Shown: one piece after another, positions 15,974 through 25,399 of the stretch
Position numbering within the stretch: the first letter of the stretch is position 1
Layout of the letters: each line of letters begins with the position of its first letter
Origin: Rhodospirillales bacterium
GTDB taxonomy: Bacteria; Pseudomonadota; Alphaproteobacteria; Acetobacterales; Acetobacteraceae
Assembly: GCA_017304945.1 (NCBI GenBank)
Contig: JAFKLG010000070.1
Location: forward strand, 11,993-75,992
Direction of reading: 5' to 3'
Length of the DNA stretch: 64,000 bases
Notes under the pieces: model-generated
Databases searched by the model: none
What the model was told of the DNA's origin: nothing
The model's input: the letters and a program-made list of their open reading frames with translations, nothing else
Translations under genes and position numbers: made by a program

Positions 15974-17287
15974 TCAGCGGCGTGGCTCCACGTCGGGCAG
16001 CAGTGCCGTCATCAGCCCGATCAGGGGCAGGAAGGAGCAGAGCTTGTACACGGTGTCGATGCTGGTCCAGTCGGCGATTTCACCCAGGGCGGCGGCCCCG
16101 AGCCCGCCGAGGCCGAAGGAGAAGCCGAACATCATGCCGGCGACCATGCCGACCCGGCCGGGCATCAGCTCCTGCGCGTAGACCACGATCGCGGAGAAGG
16201 CGGAGGCGAGGATGAGGCCGATCACGATGGTCAGCACCGCGGTCCAGAAGAGGCTGGCGTAGGGCAGCATCAGCGCGAAGGGGAAGGCGCCCAGGATGGA
16301 GAACCAGATCACCGGCTTGCGCCCGAACCGGTCCCCGATCGGCCCGCCGGCGAAGGTGCCGACCGCCACCGCGCCGAGAAAGGCGAACAGCAGGAACTGC
16401 GCGTCCTGCACCGAGAGGTGGAACTTCTGGATCAGGTAGAAGGTGTAATAGGAGCTGAGGCTCGAGGTGTAGACGTTCTTGGAGAACATCAGCACCAGGA
16501 TCACCGCCAGCGCGCCCACCACCTTGGCGCGCGGCAGCGGGGAGGGGACGACCGCGCTGGGTTGCCGGCGGCCGCGCCGCGCCGCCATTGCCGGATGCCG
16601 GCTGTACCACAGGCTGACATTGGCCAGCAGCACGATTGCGAGCAGCGCCGCCGCCGAGAACCAGGCGATGCTGCCCTGGCCGCGCGGCACCACGATGAAG
16701 GCGGCCAGCAGCGGCCCGATCGCGGACCCCGTGCTGCCGCCCATCTGGAACAGCGACTGGGCAAACCCGTAGCGCCCGCCGGAGGCCATCCGCGCCACCC
16801 GCGACGACTCCGGATGGAACACGGACGAGCCGACGCCCACCATGGCGGCGGCCAGCAGGATCACCGGGTAGGAGCTGGCGACCGACAGCAGCAGCAGGCC
16901 GGCGAGGCTGCAGCACATCGCGATGGGCAGGGAAAATGGCTGCGGCCGCTTGTCGGTCACCATGCCGACCACTGGCTGCAGCATCGAGGCGGTGAGCTGG
17001 AAGGCCAGCGTGATCAGCCCGATCTGGCCGAAGTCGAGATGGTACGAGTCCTTCAGGATCGGATACAGCGCCGGGACCAGCGACTGGTTCATGTCGTTGA
17101 GCAGGTGGCAGACGCTCAGCGAGACCAGGATCGCCAGCGTGGTGTTGGCATCGGCGGCCGGGCGAGCGGCACCCAGGGCGGCCTCACGCGGGAGGGCGTC
17201 GGCGCTGCCGCGCGGGGCGGTCGCGGCGACGGCGTTCGGCAGGCTCGCGGCGAGGCTGGGCGGAACGCCGTGCTGGGTCGCGGTCAT
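15974..17287 (-). CDS. MFS transporter, fosmidomycin-resistance (Fsr)-like
   Basis: A 437-aa, 12-segment MFS protein. Segments [20 protein letters not shown] and [20 protein letters not shown] are close to the Fsr family of drug/proton antiporters; the MFS loop 2-3 motif appears as [10 protein letters not shown] and the loop 8-9 motif as [13 protein letters not shown]. The start at 17287 gives a 45-residue hydrophilic N-terminal tail, longer than usual; the RBS is weak, and a TTG at 17302 is an alternative. The substrate is unknown. Confidence 0.8.
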   Translation of the reverse strand: MTATQHGVPPSLAASLPNAVAATAPRGSADALPREAALGAARPAADANTTLAILVSLSVCHLLNDMNQSLVPALYPILKDSYHLDFGQIGLITLAFQLTASMLQPVVGMVTDKRPQPFSLPIAMCCSLAGLLLLSVASSYPVILLAAAMVGVGSSVFHPESSRVARMASGGRYGFAQSLFQMGGSTGSAIGPLLAAFIVVPRGQGSIAWFSAAALLAIVLLANVSLWYSRHPAMAARRGRRQPSAVVPSPLPRAKVVGALAVILVLMFSKNVYTSSLSSYYTFYLIQKFHLSVQDAQFLLFAFLGAVAVGTFAGGPIGDRFGRKPVIWFSILGAFPFALMLPYASLFWTAVLTIVIGLILASAFSAIVVYAQELMPGRVGMVAGMMFGFSFGLGGLGAAALGEIADWTSIDTVYKLCSFLPLIGLMTALLPDVEPRR

Positions 17288-17509
17288 GGTATTCTCGCTC
17301 AAGGCCTGGACCCTCCCTCCACGGTGTGTTTCGGGACTATGACCGGCGCTTACGATCACACCTATGCGTTGCCGGTCTGGCAGCCACCCGCAATGTGGCA
17401 AACGTTACACGGTCCGCGCTAAAATCTGCCGCAATCAGTGAGAAAATTCACTGCATCGCGCTTCGGCCTCCCCTATCCCGACGTCGCGTACAATTGCAGG
17501 AGTCAACCG

Positions 17510-17659
17510 ATGGGCGGGCGGCGACGGGAAGCATATAGTGCGCGGGCGTTCTTCGTTTCGGTCGCGTGGATCGCCATGCTGCTGTTCTGCTACTGGGTCC
17601 TGACGGCGTGGCCGACGATTCCGCGCCTCATCACCTCTGCGTTCGCCGAGATCGGCTGA
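17510..17659 (+). CDS. Small single-span membrane protein
   Basis: A 49-aa protein: a basic N-terminus (MGGRRREAYS), then one transmembrane helix (about 14-35, FFVSVAWIAMLLFCYWVLTA) and a short tail. AGGAG lies 7 bases before the ATG. No family recognised. It sits between divergent transporter genes. The good ribosome-binding site and clear membrane segment support a real gene. Confidence 0.55.
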   Translation: MGGRRREAYSARAFFVSVAWIAMLLFCYWVLTAWPTIPRLITSAFAEIG

Positions 17660-17829
17660 GCAACCTGCCGACCAACCCGCGCGCAGCGCAAAACGGCGAG
17701 GTCGTCGACGGAGCGGGCGGTATGAGCCTCCCCGCTTTCTGACCGCCGCTGCGGTTGTATCATCCAGGTAACGGCGCCAAGAAGCGAAGAGCGCATTCCG
17801 CGCACCCCCGTCCTGGAGGCCGCGCCGCC

Positions 17830-19611
17830 TTGACCCTCCCGCAGATCGAGTCGCTGGCGATCATCGCCGGCATGCTGGTGCTGTTCCTGTCCGACCGCCT
17901 CCGTTACGACCTCGTCGGCGCCACCGCGCTCTCCGTCGCGGCCCTGCTGGGCGTCGTCCCCGCGCACAAGGCCTTCAGCGGCTTCTCGAGCCCGGTGATC
18001 ATCATCATCGCCTCGGTGCTGGTGATCAGCCGCGCGGTCGCCGTCTCCGGCCTGATCGAACTCTGGATGCGCCGCCTGCTGCGCCGGCTCGACTCCACCA
18101 CGCTGCAGGTCGGCGCCCTGACCGCCGCGGTTACCTTCCTGTCCGCCTTCGTGAAGAATGTCGGTGCGCTGGGCGTCTTCATGCCGGTCGCGATCCAGGC
18201 GGCGGAGCAGCGCAATCGCCCGGTATCCCGCTACCTGATGCCGCTCGCCTTCGGCTCCCTGATCGGCGGCACCATCACGCAGATCGGCACCTCGCCCAAC
18301 ATCCTGATCTCCGAGGTGCGCCAGCAGGTCACCGGCCACCCCTACGGCCTGTTCGACTACACCTCCATCGGCCTGCCGCTCTCGATCGTGGCGATCGTCT
18401 TCCTCGCCCTCGGCTGGCGCCTGCTGCCGGCCAACCGCCGTGGCCAGCGCTCCGCCGAGAAGCGCTTCTCCATCGAGGACTATACGAGCGAGGCCCTGTT
18501 GCCGCCGGATTCGCCGCTGGTCGGCAAGACCGTGGGCGAGCTGGAGGCGCTGGGCGAGGGGACCATGTCGGTCGCCGCCATCATCCGCGAGGAGTCGCAC
18601 CGCTACGTGCCGCGCAGCCACTGGACCCTGTTCGCGGACGACGTGCTGGTCCTGCAGGGCGATCCGACGGCGCTGCAGCCGGTGATCGATCAGGCCGGGC
18701 TGCGGCTGCTCAACGCCGAACAGCTCGAGCAGCTTCGGCCGCACGGCAAGGAGGACGAGCTCGAAGCGACGGAAGCCGTCGTGGGACCGAACTCCCTGCT
18801 GATCGGCCGCACGCCCAAGGGCCTGCACCTGCGCCAGACCTACGAGGTGAACGTCCTGGCGGTCCGCACCGGCCGGCGCGCGGCGCAGCGCCTGTCGGAG
18901 CGTCGGTTCGAGCCGGGCGACATCATCGTGCTGCAAGGCCGCACCACGGCCTTGGCCGACGCGCTGGAGAAGCTGTCCCTCTTGCCGCTGGCCGAGCGCA
19001 ACCTGGCGATCGGACGGCCGCGCACCCGCGCGCTGCCGCTGCTGATCCTGCTCGCCGCGCTGCTGGCGATCGGGATGCGCTGGGTGGACGTGGAGGTGGG
19101 GTTCTTCGTCGCCGCCACGGTGATCCTGCTGCTGCGGCTGATCACCGTCCGCGAAGCCTACGAAGCGATCGACTGGCCCGTGATCGTGATGCTCGGGTGC
19201 CTGATCCCGGTGGGCGAGTCGCTGAAGGACACGGGCACCGCCAAGCTGCTGGCCGACGGGCTCACGCTGATCGCGGCGCAGCTTCCGGGGATGCTCGCCG
19301 TCGGGCTGATCCTGGTCGTCTCGATGCTGGTCACGCCGTTCCTGCATCACGCCGCGGCGGTGCTGGTGATGGGGCCGGTAGCGGCCGTGGTGGCGAAGAA
19401 CCTGGGCTTCGGCCCCGACCCGTTCCTGATGGCGGTGGCGTTCGGGGCGGCGTGCGACTTCCTGACCCCGATCGGGCACCAGAACAGCACGCTGGTGATG
19501 CGACCCGCCGGCTATCGGTTCGGCGACTATTGGCGGCTGGGCCTGCCGCTCTCCGTGCTGGTCGCGATCGCGGGCACGTGGCTGATCGTCTGGTCCTGGC
19601 CGCTGAAGTGA
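17830..19611 (+). CDS. SLC13-type permease with two TrkA-C/RCK domains
   Basis: A 593-aa anion permease. A TTG start at 17830 is preferred because GGAGG lies 10 bases upstream and the protein then begins directly with the first membrane helix. Layout: five or six N-terminal segments with NVGALGVFMP and GTSPNIL motifs, a central soluble part (about 215-390) with two RCK-C-like domains (PLVGKTVGELEAL...DDVLVLQGD and GLHLRQTYEVNVLAV...GDIIVLQG), then C-terminal segments ending with FLTPIGHQNSTLV. This is the ArsB/NhaD-superfamily YbhI/SdaC-like 'SLC13 family permease' architecture. The substrate is unknown; sulfate or dicarboxylate is possible. Confidence 0.82.
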   Translation: MTLPQIESLAIIAGMLVLFLSDRLRYDLVGATALSVAALLGVVPAHKAFSGFSSPVIIIIASVLVISRAVAVSGLIELWMRRLLRRLDSTTLQVGALTAAVTFLSAFVKNVGALGVFMPVAIQAAEQRNRPVSRYLMPLAFGSLIGGTITQIGTSPNILISEVRQQVTGHPYGLFDYTSIGLPLSIVAIVFLALGWRLLPANRRGQRSAEKRFSIEDYTSEALLPPDSPLVGKTVGELEALGEGTMSVAAIIREESHRYVPRSHWTLFADDVLVLQGDPTALQPVIDQAGLRLLNAEQLEQLRPHGKEDELEATEAVVGPNSLLIGRTPKGLHLRQTYEVNVLAVRTGRRAAQRLSERRFEPGDIIVLQGRTTALADALEKLSLLPLAERNLAIGRPRTRALPLLILLAALLAIGMRWVDVEVGFFVAATVILLLRLITVREAYEAIDWPVIVMLGCLIPVGESLKDTGTAKLLADGLTLIAAQLPGMLAVGLILVVSMLVTPFLHHAAAVLVMGPVAAVVAKNLGFGPDPFLMAVAFGAACDFLTPIGHQNSTLVMRPAGYRFGDYWRLGLPLSVLVAIAGTWLIVWSWPLK

Positions 19612-19644
19612 CCAGGCCGTCCGCCGGCGATCGATCGGGCGCCG

Positions 19645-19929
19645 TCAGCCGAAGACCAGCACCCAGATCGCGCCCAGCACCACCACCGCGAGCGCGCCGC
19701 CCATGACCAGCACCACGGGGGCGGTGGGCGAGCGGGTGGCAGACGCCGTGGTCGGTCCCAGGCCCTCCATCTGCGCCGCCTGGCGCACCGCTTCCTTGGA
19801 TGGCGGAACGCCTGCCGCCTCGTCGTCGGCACCCAGCGGCGCCGCGGCGGGGTCGGAGACGCCGACCTTGTCGCCGGTGCGGCCGCTGTCGATATCCGCG
19901 CGGAGCTGATCGCTGGTCTCGGCGGTCAT
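19645..19929 (-). CDS. Small C-tail-anchored conserved hypothetical protein
   Basis: A 94-aa protein with a hydrophilic front containing GDKVGVSDPAAAPLGADDEA, a motif recurrent in small alphaproteobacterial proteins, and one C-terminal membrane helix (about 70-93). It is the last of three tiny minus-strand genes joined by 4-base ATGA overlaps (19926-19929 and 20156-20159), so translation is probably coupled. Function unknown. Confidence 0.6.
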   Translation of the reverse strand: MTAETSDQLRADIDSGRTGDKVGVSDPAAAPLGADDEAAGVPPSKEAVRQAAQMEGLGPTTASATRSPTAPVVLVMGGALAVVVLGAIWVLVFG

Positions 19930-20159
19930 GACCGCTCGCTGGTGTGGGTGTGGTGGCGGTCGCGCTCGCCGCCGCCGCCGGACACCCGGCTCTCCCGCGG
20001 GTTGGTGGGCTCGCCCGGCGCGGCGCCGTGCGGCGCGTCACCGCCGCCCTTCTTGCCGGTGGGCTGGTGGTTCTTCCCGGGATGCTCACGATCCTGGTGG
20101 CTGCTGCCCGGACCGCCGAACCGTTCGGTTGCGGGGCTCTTCGTGCTGTCCTTGCTCAT
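19926..20159 (-). CDS. Small Gly/His-rich disordered protein
   Basis: A 77-aa, highly hydrophilic protein (Lys, Gly, His, Pro, Ser, Arg) with GKNHQPTGKKGGGDAPHG in its middle and no predicted order, helix or membrane segment. It overlaps both neighbours by 4 bases. I recognise no domain. Composition resembles small stress-related or disordered proteins found beside this gene set in alphaproteobacteria (inference). Confidence 0.5.
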   Translation of the reverse strand: MSKDSTKSPATERFGGPGSSHQDREHPGKNHQPTGKKGGGDAPHGAAPGEPTNPRESRVSGGGGERDRHHTHTSERS

Positions 20160-20356
20160 CGGTCGTGCTGCAGCCCCTTGTTGGTGGTGTTCTGCTTGAT
20201 CGCGCCCTGGCGTCCCTGCTCCGCGAGGTTGCGGTTGGCGGGGTCGGCCTTGCGCGGATCGGCCTCACCACCGACGGACGCGGCCTGGCTGCGGTCGGTG
20301 CCGGTGCCCTTCGGGCTGCGCTGATCGGGCGGGACGGGCGGCGGATGGGCTGACAT
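20156..20356 (-). CDS. Small conserved hypothetical protein with KQNTTNxG tail
   Basis: A 66-aa hydrophilic protein. The C-terminal part LAEQGRQGAIKQNTTNKGLQ resembles a motif I have seen in short alphaproteobacterial proteins of unknown function. GGAG lies 7 bases before the start, making it the leading gene of the three-gene overlapping set. It is probably disordered. Confidence 0.6.
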   Translation of the reverse strand: MSAHPPPVPPDQRSPKGTGTDRSQAASVGGEADPRKADPANRNLAEQGRQGAIKQNTTNKGLQHDR

Positions 20357-20510
20357 GGCGAACTCCGTTGTCGGGGTCCCACGTCAACGACGCTCGCCCC
20401 ACCCGGGTTCGCCATGTCTCACGAAAGCGGGTCACGCCCCGGAGCGGCAGCGGGTCACGGCCTGGAGCGGCAGGCGTGCCCGTGCTGCCTGCCGCGTGTG
20501 GCTCAGCGCC

Positions 20511-21566
20511 TCAGCGCAGCGAGGCGTTCAGCTTGTCCAGCGCGGCGGATCCTGGGATCAGGGCCGCATCGTCCAGCGCGTTCAACGGCGTGGCGCAGGT
20601 CTTCAGCGCCGCGTGCAGGTCGCGCGGTTCCGGATCGACGTAGAGCAGGCCGGTGACGATCTCGCCGGCCGCGTGGCGTTCCTGCATGTAGGTCAGCGCG
20701 GCGACCCGGTCGTGCACGTCGTAGTCGGTGTGCAGCTTGCGCAGGCGCAGCACCGATCCGTCGTGCTGGGTCACCAGCTCCACCGTCCCCGGCGCATAGT
20801 CGGCGGTGATCTCCTCGCGCGGCAGCATGAGGTCGAGCGCGTTCACCGCCTCGTTGTGCTCGCGCACGAAGTCGAAGCTCTTGGTGGAACCTTCGTGGTT
20901 GTTGAAGGCGACACAGGGGGAGATGCAGTCGATGAAGGCGGCGCCCTGGTGCTTCAGCGCGGCCTCGATCAGCGGCACGAGCTGGGCCTTGTCCCCCGAG
21001 AAGCTACGCGCGACGAAGGTGGCGCCGAGCTGCAGGGCGAGGCCGACGAGGTCGATCGGTTCGTCGGTGTTGACGACGCCCCGCTTCGACTTCGCGCCCT
21101 TGTCGGCGGTGGCGGAGAACTGGCCCTTGGTCAGGCCGTACACCCCGTTGTTCTCGACGATGTAGACCATGTTCACGCCGCGGCGCATCGCATGGGCGAA
21201 CTGGCCGAGACCGATCGAGGCGCTGTCGCCGTCGCCGGAGACGCCGAGATAGATCAGCTCCCGATTGGCGATGTTGGCACCGGTGGCGACCGAGGGCATG
21301 CGCCCGTGCACCGAGTTGAACCCGTGCGAGGCCCCCAGGAAATACGTGGGTGTCTTGGACGAGCAGCCGATGCCGGACAGCTTGGCGACGCGGTGCGGCG
21401 CGATGTCGAGCTCGAAGCAGGCGCGCACGATCGCGGCACTGATCGAATCATGGCCGCAGCCGGCGCACAGCGTGGAGACCGGGCCTTCGTAGTCGCGCCG
21501 CGTGTAGCCGAGGGCGTTCTTCTGCAGGTCGGGGTGGTGCAGCTTGGGTTTCGGCAGGAAGGTCAT
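20511..21566 (-). CDS. korB: 2-oxoacid:acceptor oxidoreductase beta subunit (2-oxoglutarate-type)
   Basis: A 351-aa thiamine-diphosphate-binding subunit. The front part has LCAGCGHDSIS with the conserved Cys pair, then GIGCSSKTP, and the TPP/Mg motif GDGDSASIGLGQF...NNGVYGLTKGQ. KorB-type rather than pyruvate-type sequence is suggested by the HGRMPSVATG segment. It overlaps korA by 4 bases (ATGA). With korA and the upstream NAD(P)H-linked subunit it should convert 2-oxoglutarate (or another 2-oxoacid) and CoA to acyl-CoA and CO2, with ferredoxin or NADP as acceptor. Confidence 0.88.
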   Translation of the reverse strand: MTFLPKPKLHHPDLQKNALGYTRRDYEGPVSTLCAGCGHDSISAAIVRACFELDIAPHRVAKLSGIGCSSKTPTYFLGASHGFNSVHGRMPSVATGANIANRELIYLGVSGDGDSASIGLGQFAHAMRRGVNMVYIVENNGVYGLTKGQFSATADKGAKSKRGVVNTDEPIDLVGLALQLGATFVARSFSGDKAQLVPLIEAALKHQGAAFIDCISPCVAFNNHEGSTKSFDFVREHNEAVNALDLMLPREEITADYAPGTVELVTQHDGSVLRLRKLHTDYDVHDRVAALTYMQERHAAGEIVTGLLYVDPEPRDLHAALKTCATPLNALDDAALIPGSAALDKLNASLR

Positions 21567-23425
21567 GACACCACCTCTCGCAGGGAGGCCACCGGCGTGG
21601 GTTGCAGCCGGCGCGCGATGGCGTCGGCGATGAAGCGGGCGGTGATCGGCGTGCCGTCGTAATGGACGATCTTGCCCAGCCGCTTCGGGTCGATCTCCAG
21701 CTCGTTCACCAGCAACGAGCGGAGTTGGCCGTCACGGTTCTGCTCGACCACGAAGACATGGTCGTGCGCCGCGATGAAGGCCGCGACCTCGTCGCCGAAC
21801 GGGAAGCCGCGCACCCGGCAGAGGTCGAGCGTGATGCCCTGTTCCGCCAGGATCTCGTCCGCCTCGGCCATCGCCGGGCTGGTGGTGCCGAAATAGATCG
21901 CGCCGTATTTCGCCCGGTCCGGGGCGGAGCGGATGATGGCGGGCGGCACCAGGGTGCGGGCGGTGTGATGCTTCTTCAGCAGCCGCTCCATGTTCTCCTG
22001 GTAGTCGTGGCCTTCTTCCGAGTAGCGGGCCATCGCATCCTTCGACGTGCCGCGGGTGAAGAACGCGCCCTTGGTGGGATGCGTGCCAGGCAGCGTGCGG
22101 TAGGGAATGCCGTCCCCGTCGACGTCGAGGTAGCGGCCGAACTTCTTGCCGGCCTGCAGCTCCGCTGCCGTCATCACCTTGCCGCGGTCGAGCTTGCGGG
22201 TGTCGTCCCACTGGAACGGGCGGCACAGGCGGTCGTTCATGCCGATCTCGAGTTCCAGCATGACGAAGATCGGCGTCTGCAGCCGGTCGGCGAGGTCGAA
22301 GGCGAGCGCTCCGAACTCGAAGCACTCGTACGGATCCTCGGGGAACAGCAGCACGTGCTTGGTGTCGCCGTGCGAGGCGTAGGCGCAGGACAGGATATCG
22401 GTCTGCTGCGTGCGCGTCGGCATGCCGGTGGAGGGACCGGCGCGCTGCACGTCGAAGATCACCGCCGGGATCTCGGCGAAATAGGCGAGGCCGATGAACT
22501 CCTGCATCAGCGAGATGCCGGGGCCCGAGGTCGCGGTGAAGGCGCGGGCCCCGTTCCAGGCGGCGCCGATCACCATGCCGATGGAGGCGAGTTCGTCCTC
22601 CGCCTGCACGATGGCGAACTTGTTGGTGCCGGTTTCCTTGTCCACGCGGAAGCGCTGGCACCAGCGGGTGAACGCCTCGGCGAGGGAGGAGGACGGGGTG
22701 ATCGGATACCAGGCGCAGACGGTGGCGCCGCCATACACGGCGCCGAGCGCGGCCGCGCTGTTGCCCTCGACGAAGATGCGGTCGCCGACGGCGTCCGCGC
22801 GCTTCAGCCGCAGGCCGATCGGCGCCTCGAGATTCGCCGTCACCCAGTCGCGGCCCATGTGCAGCGCCTGCACGTTGGCGGCGATCAGCTTGTCACGGCC
22901 CTTGAACTGTTCGGCCAGCAACTGCTCGATCGCGGCCGGGTCCATGTCCAGCAGCATCGACAGCGCGCCGAGCCCGACGATGTTCTTGAACAACTGCCTT
23001 TCGCGGGTCGACTTGTAGGCGGCGTTGGTGATCTCGGTGAGCGGCACGCCGATCACCACGATGTCGCGGCGGAACTTCGACGCCGGCAGCACCTTGGTGT
23101 TGTCGTAGAACAGGTAGCCGCCGGGGGCGATGTCCGCGATGTCCTGGTCCCAGGTCTGCGGGTTCATCTGCACCATCAGGTCGGCCCCGCCGCCGCGCGC
23201 GCCGAGATAGCCCTTCTCCGACACCCGGACCTCATACCACGTGGGCAGGCCCTGGATGTTGGAGGGGAAGATGTTGCGCGGCGTCGCCGGGATGCCCATG
23301 CGCAGCACCGACTTGGCGAACAGGGCGTTCGCGCTGGCGGAACCGGAACCGTTGACGTTGGCGAACTTGACGACGAAGTCGTTGACCCGCTGGAGGCCTT
23401 CCACGCGGTCTACTTGCTGCAGCAT
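21563..23425 (-). CDS. korA: 2-oxoacid:acceptor oxidoreductase, fused gamma-alpha subunit
   Basis: A 620-aa protein combining the gamma domain (about 15-200; NGSGSASANALFAKS, YEVRVSEKGYLGARGGGADL) with the alpha pyrimidine-binding domain (about 215-620; GNSAAALGAVYGG, YPITPSSSLAEAF, GPGISLMQEF). The fusion and order are those of KorA-type enzymes. The start at 23425 overlaps the end of the preceding gene by 16 bases. No [4Fe-4S] motif is present here; the clusters are on the partner subunit. Confidence 0.88.
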   Translation of the reverse strand: MLQQVDRVEGLQRVNDFVVKFANVNGSGSASANALFAKSVLRMGIPATPRNIFPSNIQGLPTWYEVRVSEKGYLGARGGGADLMVQMNPQTWDQDIADIAPGGYLFYDNTKVLPASKFRRDIVVIGVPLTEITNAAYKSTRERQLFKNIVGLGALSMLLDMDPAAIEQLLAEQFKGRDKLIAANVQALHMGRDWVTANLEAPIGLRLKRADAVGDRIFVEGNSAAALGAVYGGATVCAWYPITPSSSLAEAFTRWCQRFRVDKETGTNKFAIVQAEDELASIGMVIGAAWNGARAFTATSGPGISLMQEFIGLAYFAEIPAVIFDVQRAGPSTGMPTRTQQTDILSCAYASHGDTKHVLLFPEDPYECFEFGALAFDLADRLQTPIFVMLELEIGMNDRLCRPFQWDDTRKLDRGKVMTAAELQAGKKFGRYLDVDGDGIPYRTLPGTHPTKGAFFTRGTSKDAMARYSEEGHDYQENMERLLKKHHTARTLVPPAIIRSAPDRAKYGAIYFGTTSPAMAEADEILAEQGITLDLCRVRGFPFGDEVAAFIAAHDHVFVVEQNRDGQLRSLLVNELEIDPKRLGKIVHYDGTPITARFIADAIARRLQPTPVASLREVVS

Positions 23426-25200
23426 GCGGCCCCCGCTTGCGCGACGTCGATCAGATAGCGTTGCATGTCCCAGGCGCCGGTCGGACAGCGTTCGGCGCAC
23501 AGGCCGCAATGCAGGCAGACGTCCTCGTCCTTCGCCATGATGCGGCCGGTCTTCAGCGTGCCGGAGACGTAGATCTCCTGCGTCAGGTTCTGCGCCGGCG
23601 CGTTCAGCCGGGTGCGCAGCTCCGCCTCCTCACCGTTGCGGGTGAAGGTGATGCAGTCCACCGGGCAGATGTCGACGCAGGCGTCGCACTCGATGCACAA
23701 ATTGTCGGTGAAGACCGTCTGCACGTCGCAGTTCAGGCAGCGTTGCGCCTCGGCATAGGCGAGCTCCGGATCGAAGCCCAGTTCCACCTCGGCCTTGATG
23801 TCCTTCAGCGCCTGCAGCTTCTCCCGATGCGGCACCTTGTAGCGGAGATCGAGGGAGACGGCGTTGTCGTAGCTCCACTCGTGGATCCCCATCTTCTGGC
23901 TGGAGACGAGCATTCCCGGCGGCGGTCGCTCTCGCAGGTCCTCCCCCTGGCAGAACCTGTCGATGGAGATCGCGGCGGCATGGCCGTGCGCCACGGCCCA
24001 GATGATGTTCTTGGGCCCGAACGCCGCGTCGCCGCCGAAGAACACCTTCGGATGGGTGGACTGGAAGGTCACCTCGTCCACTTCCGGCATGTCCCAGCGG
24101 TCGTCGAAGGTGAGGCCGATATCGCGCTCGATCCAGGGGAAGGCATTCTCCTGCCCCACGGCCACCAGCACGTCGTCGCATTCGAAGAACTGGTCGGGCT
24201 CTCCGGTCGGCACGAGCTGCCGCCGGCCGCGCGCGTCGTACTCGGCCTTCACCTTTTCGAACGTCATGCCGTAGAGGCGGCCGTTGTCGTGCTTGAACTC
24301 CTTCGGCACGAGATAGTTGAGGATCGGGATGTCCTCGGCGATCGCGTCTTCCTTCTCCCAGGGCGAGGCCTTCATCTCCTCGAACCCGGAGCGGACGATC
24401 ACCTTCACGTCCTCGCCGCCCAGGCGGCGGGAGGAGCGGCAGCAATCCATGGCGGTGTTGCCGCCGCCCAGCACGATCACCCGCCGGCCGATCTTCGTGA
24501 TGTGGCCGAAGGAGACGGAGGACAGCCAGTCGATGCCGATATGGATGTTGGTGGCGGCTTCCTGGCGGCCGGGGATGGGCAGGTCACGGCCGCGCGGCGC
24601 ACCGGAGCCGACGAAGACGGCGTCGTAGCCCTCGTCGAGCAGCGCCTTCAGGCTGTCGACCCGCTGGCCGAGACGCATCTCGGGACCGAGGCGGGTGATG
24701 TAGCCCACCTCCTCGTCGATGACCTCCTCGGGCAGACGGAACTTGGGGATCTGGCTGCGGATCATGCCGCCCGCGCGCGCGTCCCCGTCGAACACCACAC
24801 AGTGATAGCCCAGCGGTGCGAGATCGCGGACCACGGTCATCGAGGCCGGTCCGGCGCCGACCAGGGCGATGCGCTTGCCGTTCGGGGCTGCCGCGGGGGC
24901 GGGCATGCGGGGCCCGACATCGCCCTTGTAATCGGCCGCGACGCGCTTGAGGCGGCAGATCGCGACGGGCTCCTCCTCGACCCGGCCACGGCGGCAGGCG
25001 GGCTCGCAGGGACGGTCGCAGGTGCGCCCGAGAATCCCCGGGAACACGTTCGACTTCCAGTTGACCATGTAGGCGTCGGCATAATGACCTGCCGCGATCA
25101 TCCGGATGTATTCCGGGACCGGGGTATGAGCCGGACAGGCCCACTGGCAATCGACGACCTTATGGAAGTAATCGGGGTTCCCGATATCCGTGGGCTGCAA
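23410..25200 (-). CDS. korC: GltD-like FAD/NAD(P) and ferredoxin-type electron-transfer subunit of Kor
   Basis: A 596-aa protein with three parts. An N-terminal GltD-type cysteine domain contains [15 protein letters not shown] and [15 protein letters not shown]. An FAD/NAD(P) reductase core (about 105-440) carries the dinucleotide loops [10 protein letters not shown] and [17 protein letters not shown]-terminal double [4Fe-4S] ferredoxin domain carries [15 protein letters not shown] and [14 protein letters not shown]. It leads the operon from a TTG start with AGGAA 8 bases upstream. Size and architecture fit the third subunit of the 2-oxoglutarate:NADP oxidoreductases described in Thauera/Azoarcus, so it probably links KorAB to NADP(H). 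The name korC is by that analogy. Confidence 0.78.
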   Translation of the reverse strand: MQPTDIGNPDYFHKVVDCQWACPAHTPVPEYIRMIAAGHYADAYMVNWKSNVFPGILGRTCDRPCEPACRRGRVEEEPVAICRLKRVAADYKGDVGPRMPAPAAAPNGKRIALVGAGPASMTVVRDLAPLGYHCVVFDGDARAGGMIRSQIPKFRLPEEVIDEEVGYITRLGPEMRLGQRVDSLKALLDEGYDAVFVGSGAPRGRDLPIPGRQEAATNIHIGIDWLSSVSFGHITKIGRRVIVLGGGNTAMDCCRSSRRLGGEDVKVIVRSGFEEMKASPWEKEDAIAEDIPILNYLVPKEFKHDNGRLYGMTFEKVKAEYDARGRRQLVPTGEPDQFFECDDVLVAVGQENAFPWIERDIGLTFDDRWDMPEVDEVTFQSTHPKVFFGGDAAFGPKNIIWAVAHGHAAAISIDRFCQGEDLRERPPPGMLVSSQKMGIHEWSYDNAVSLDLRYKVPHREKLQALKDIKAEVELGFDPELAYAEAQRCLNCDVQTVFTDNLCIECDACVDICPVDCITFTRNGEEAELRTRLNAPAQNLTQEIYVSGTLKTGRIMAKDEDVCLHCGLCAERCPTGAWDMQRYLIDVAQAGAACCSK

Positions 25201-25399
25201 GCTTGGTTCCTTTCCTCCCGCCGGACCAGCATCTGCCAGCGGTCCTGAGCGAAACGCTCGGGCTTCTGCGACCCTTGTCTCGTTTCGTCAATCCAGCGTA
25301 AGCGCAGTTCAGGGTTCGATCAATGTCCGGTGCAGCCGTGCGATGCTCGGTCGATCGTCGCCTCCACCAGGGCGGTGCACGTCCTGCCGAGGAGCCTCG

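Noticed and set aside
15290..17422. 710-codon plus-strand open frame opposite mmcB, phhB and the MFS gene
   Set aside because: Same antisense effect of high GC; composition is His/Gln/Arg-rich and without domains, while three clear genes lie on the other strand.
17755..17829. 25-residue N-terminal extension of the SLC13/TrkA-C permease
   Set aside because: It starts at a TTG without a ribosome-binding site, whereas GGAGG precedes the TTG at 17830 and the first helix begins there.
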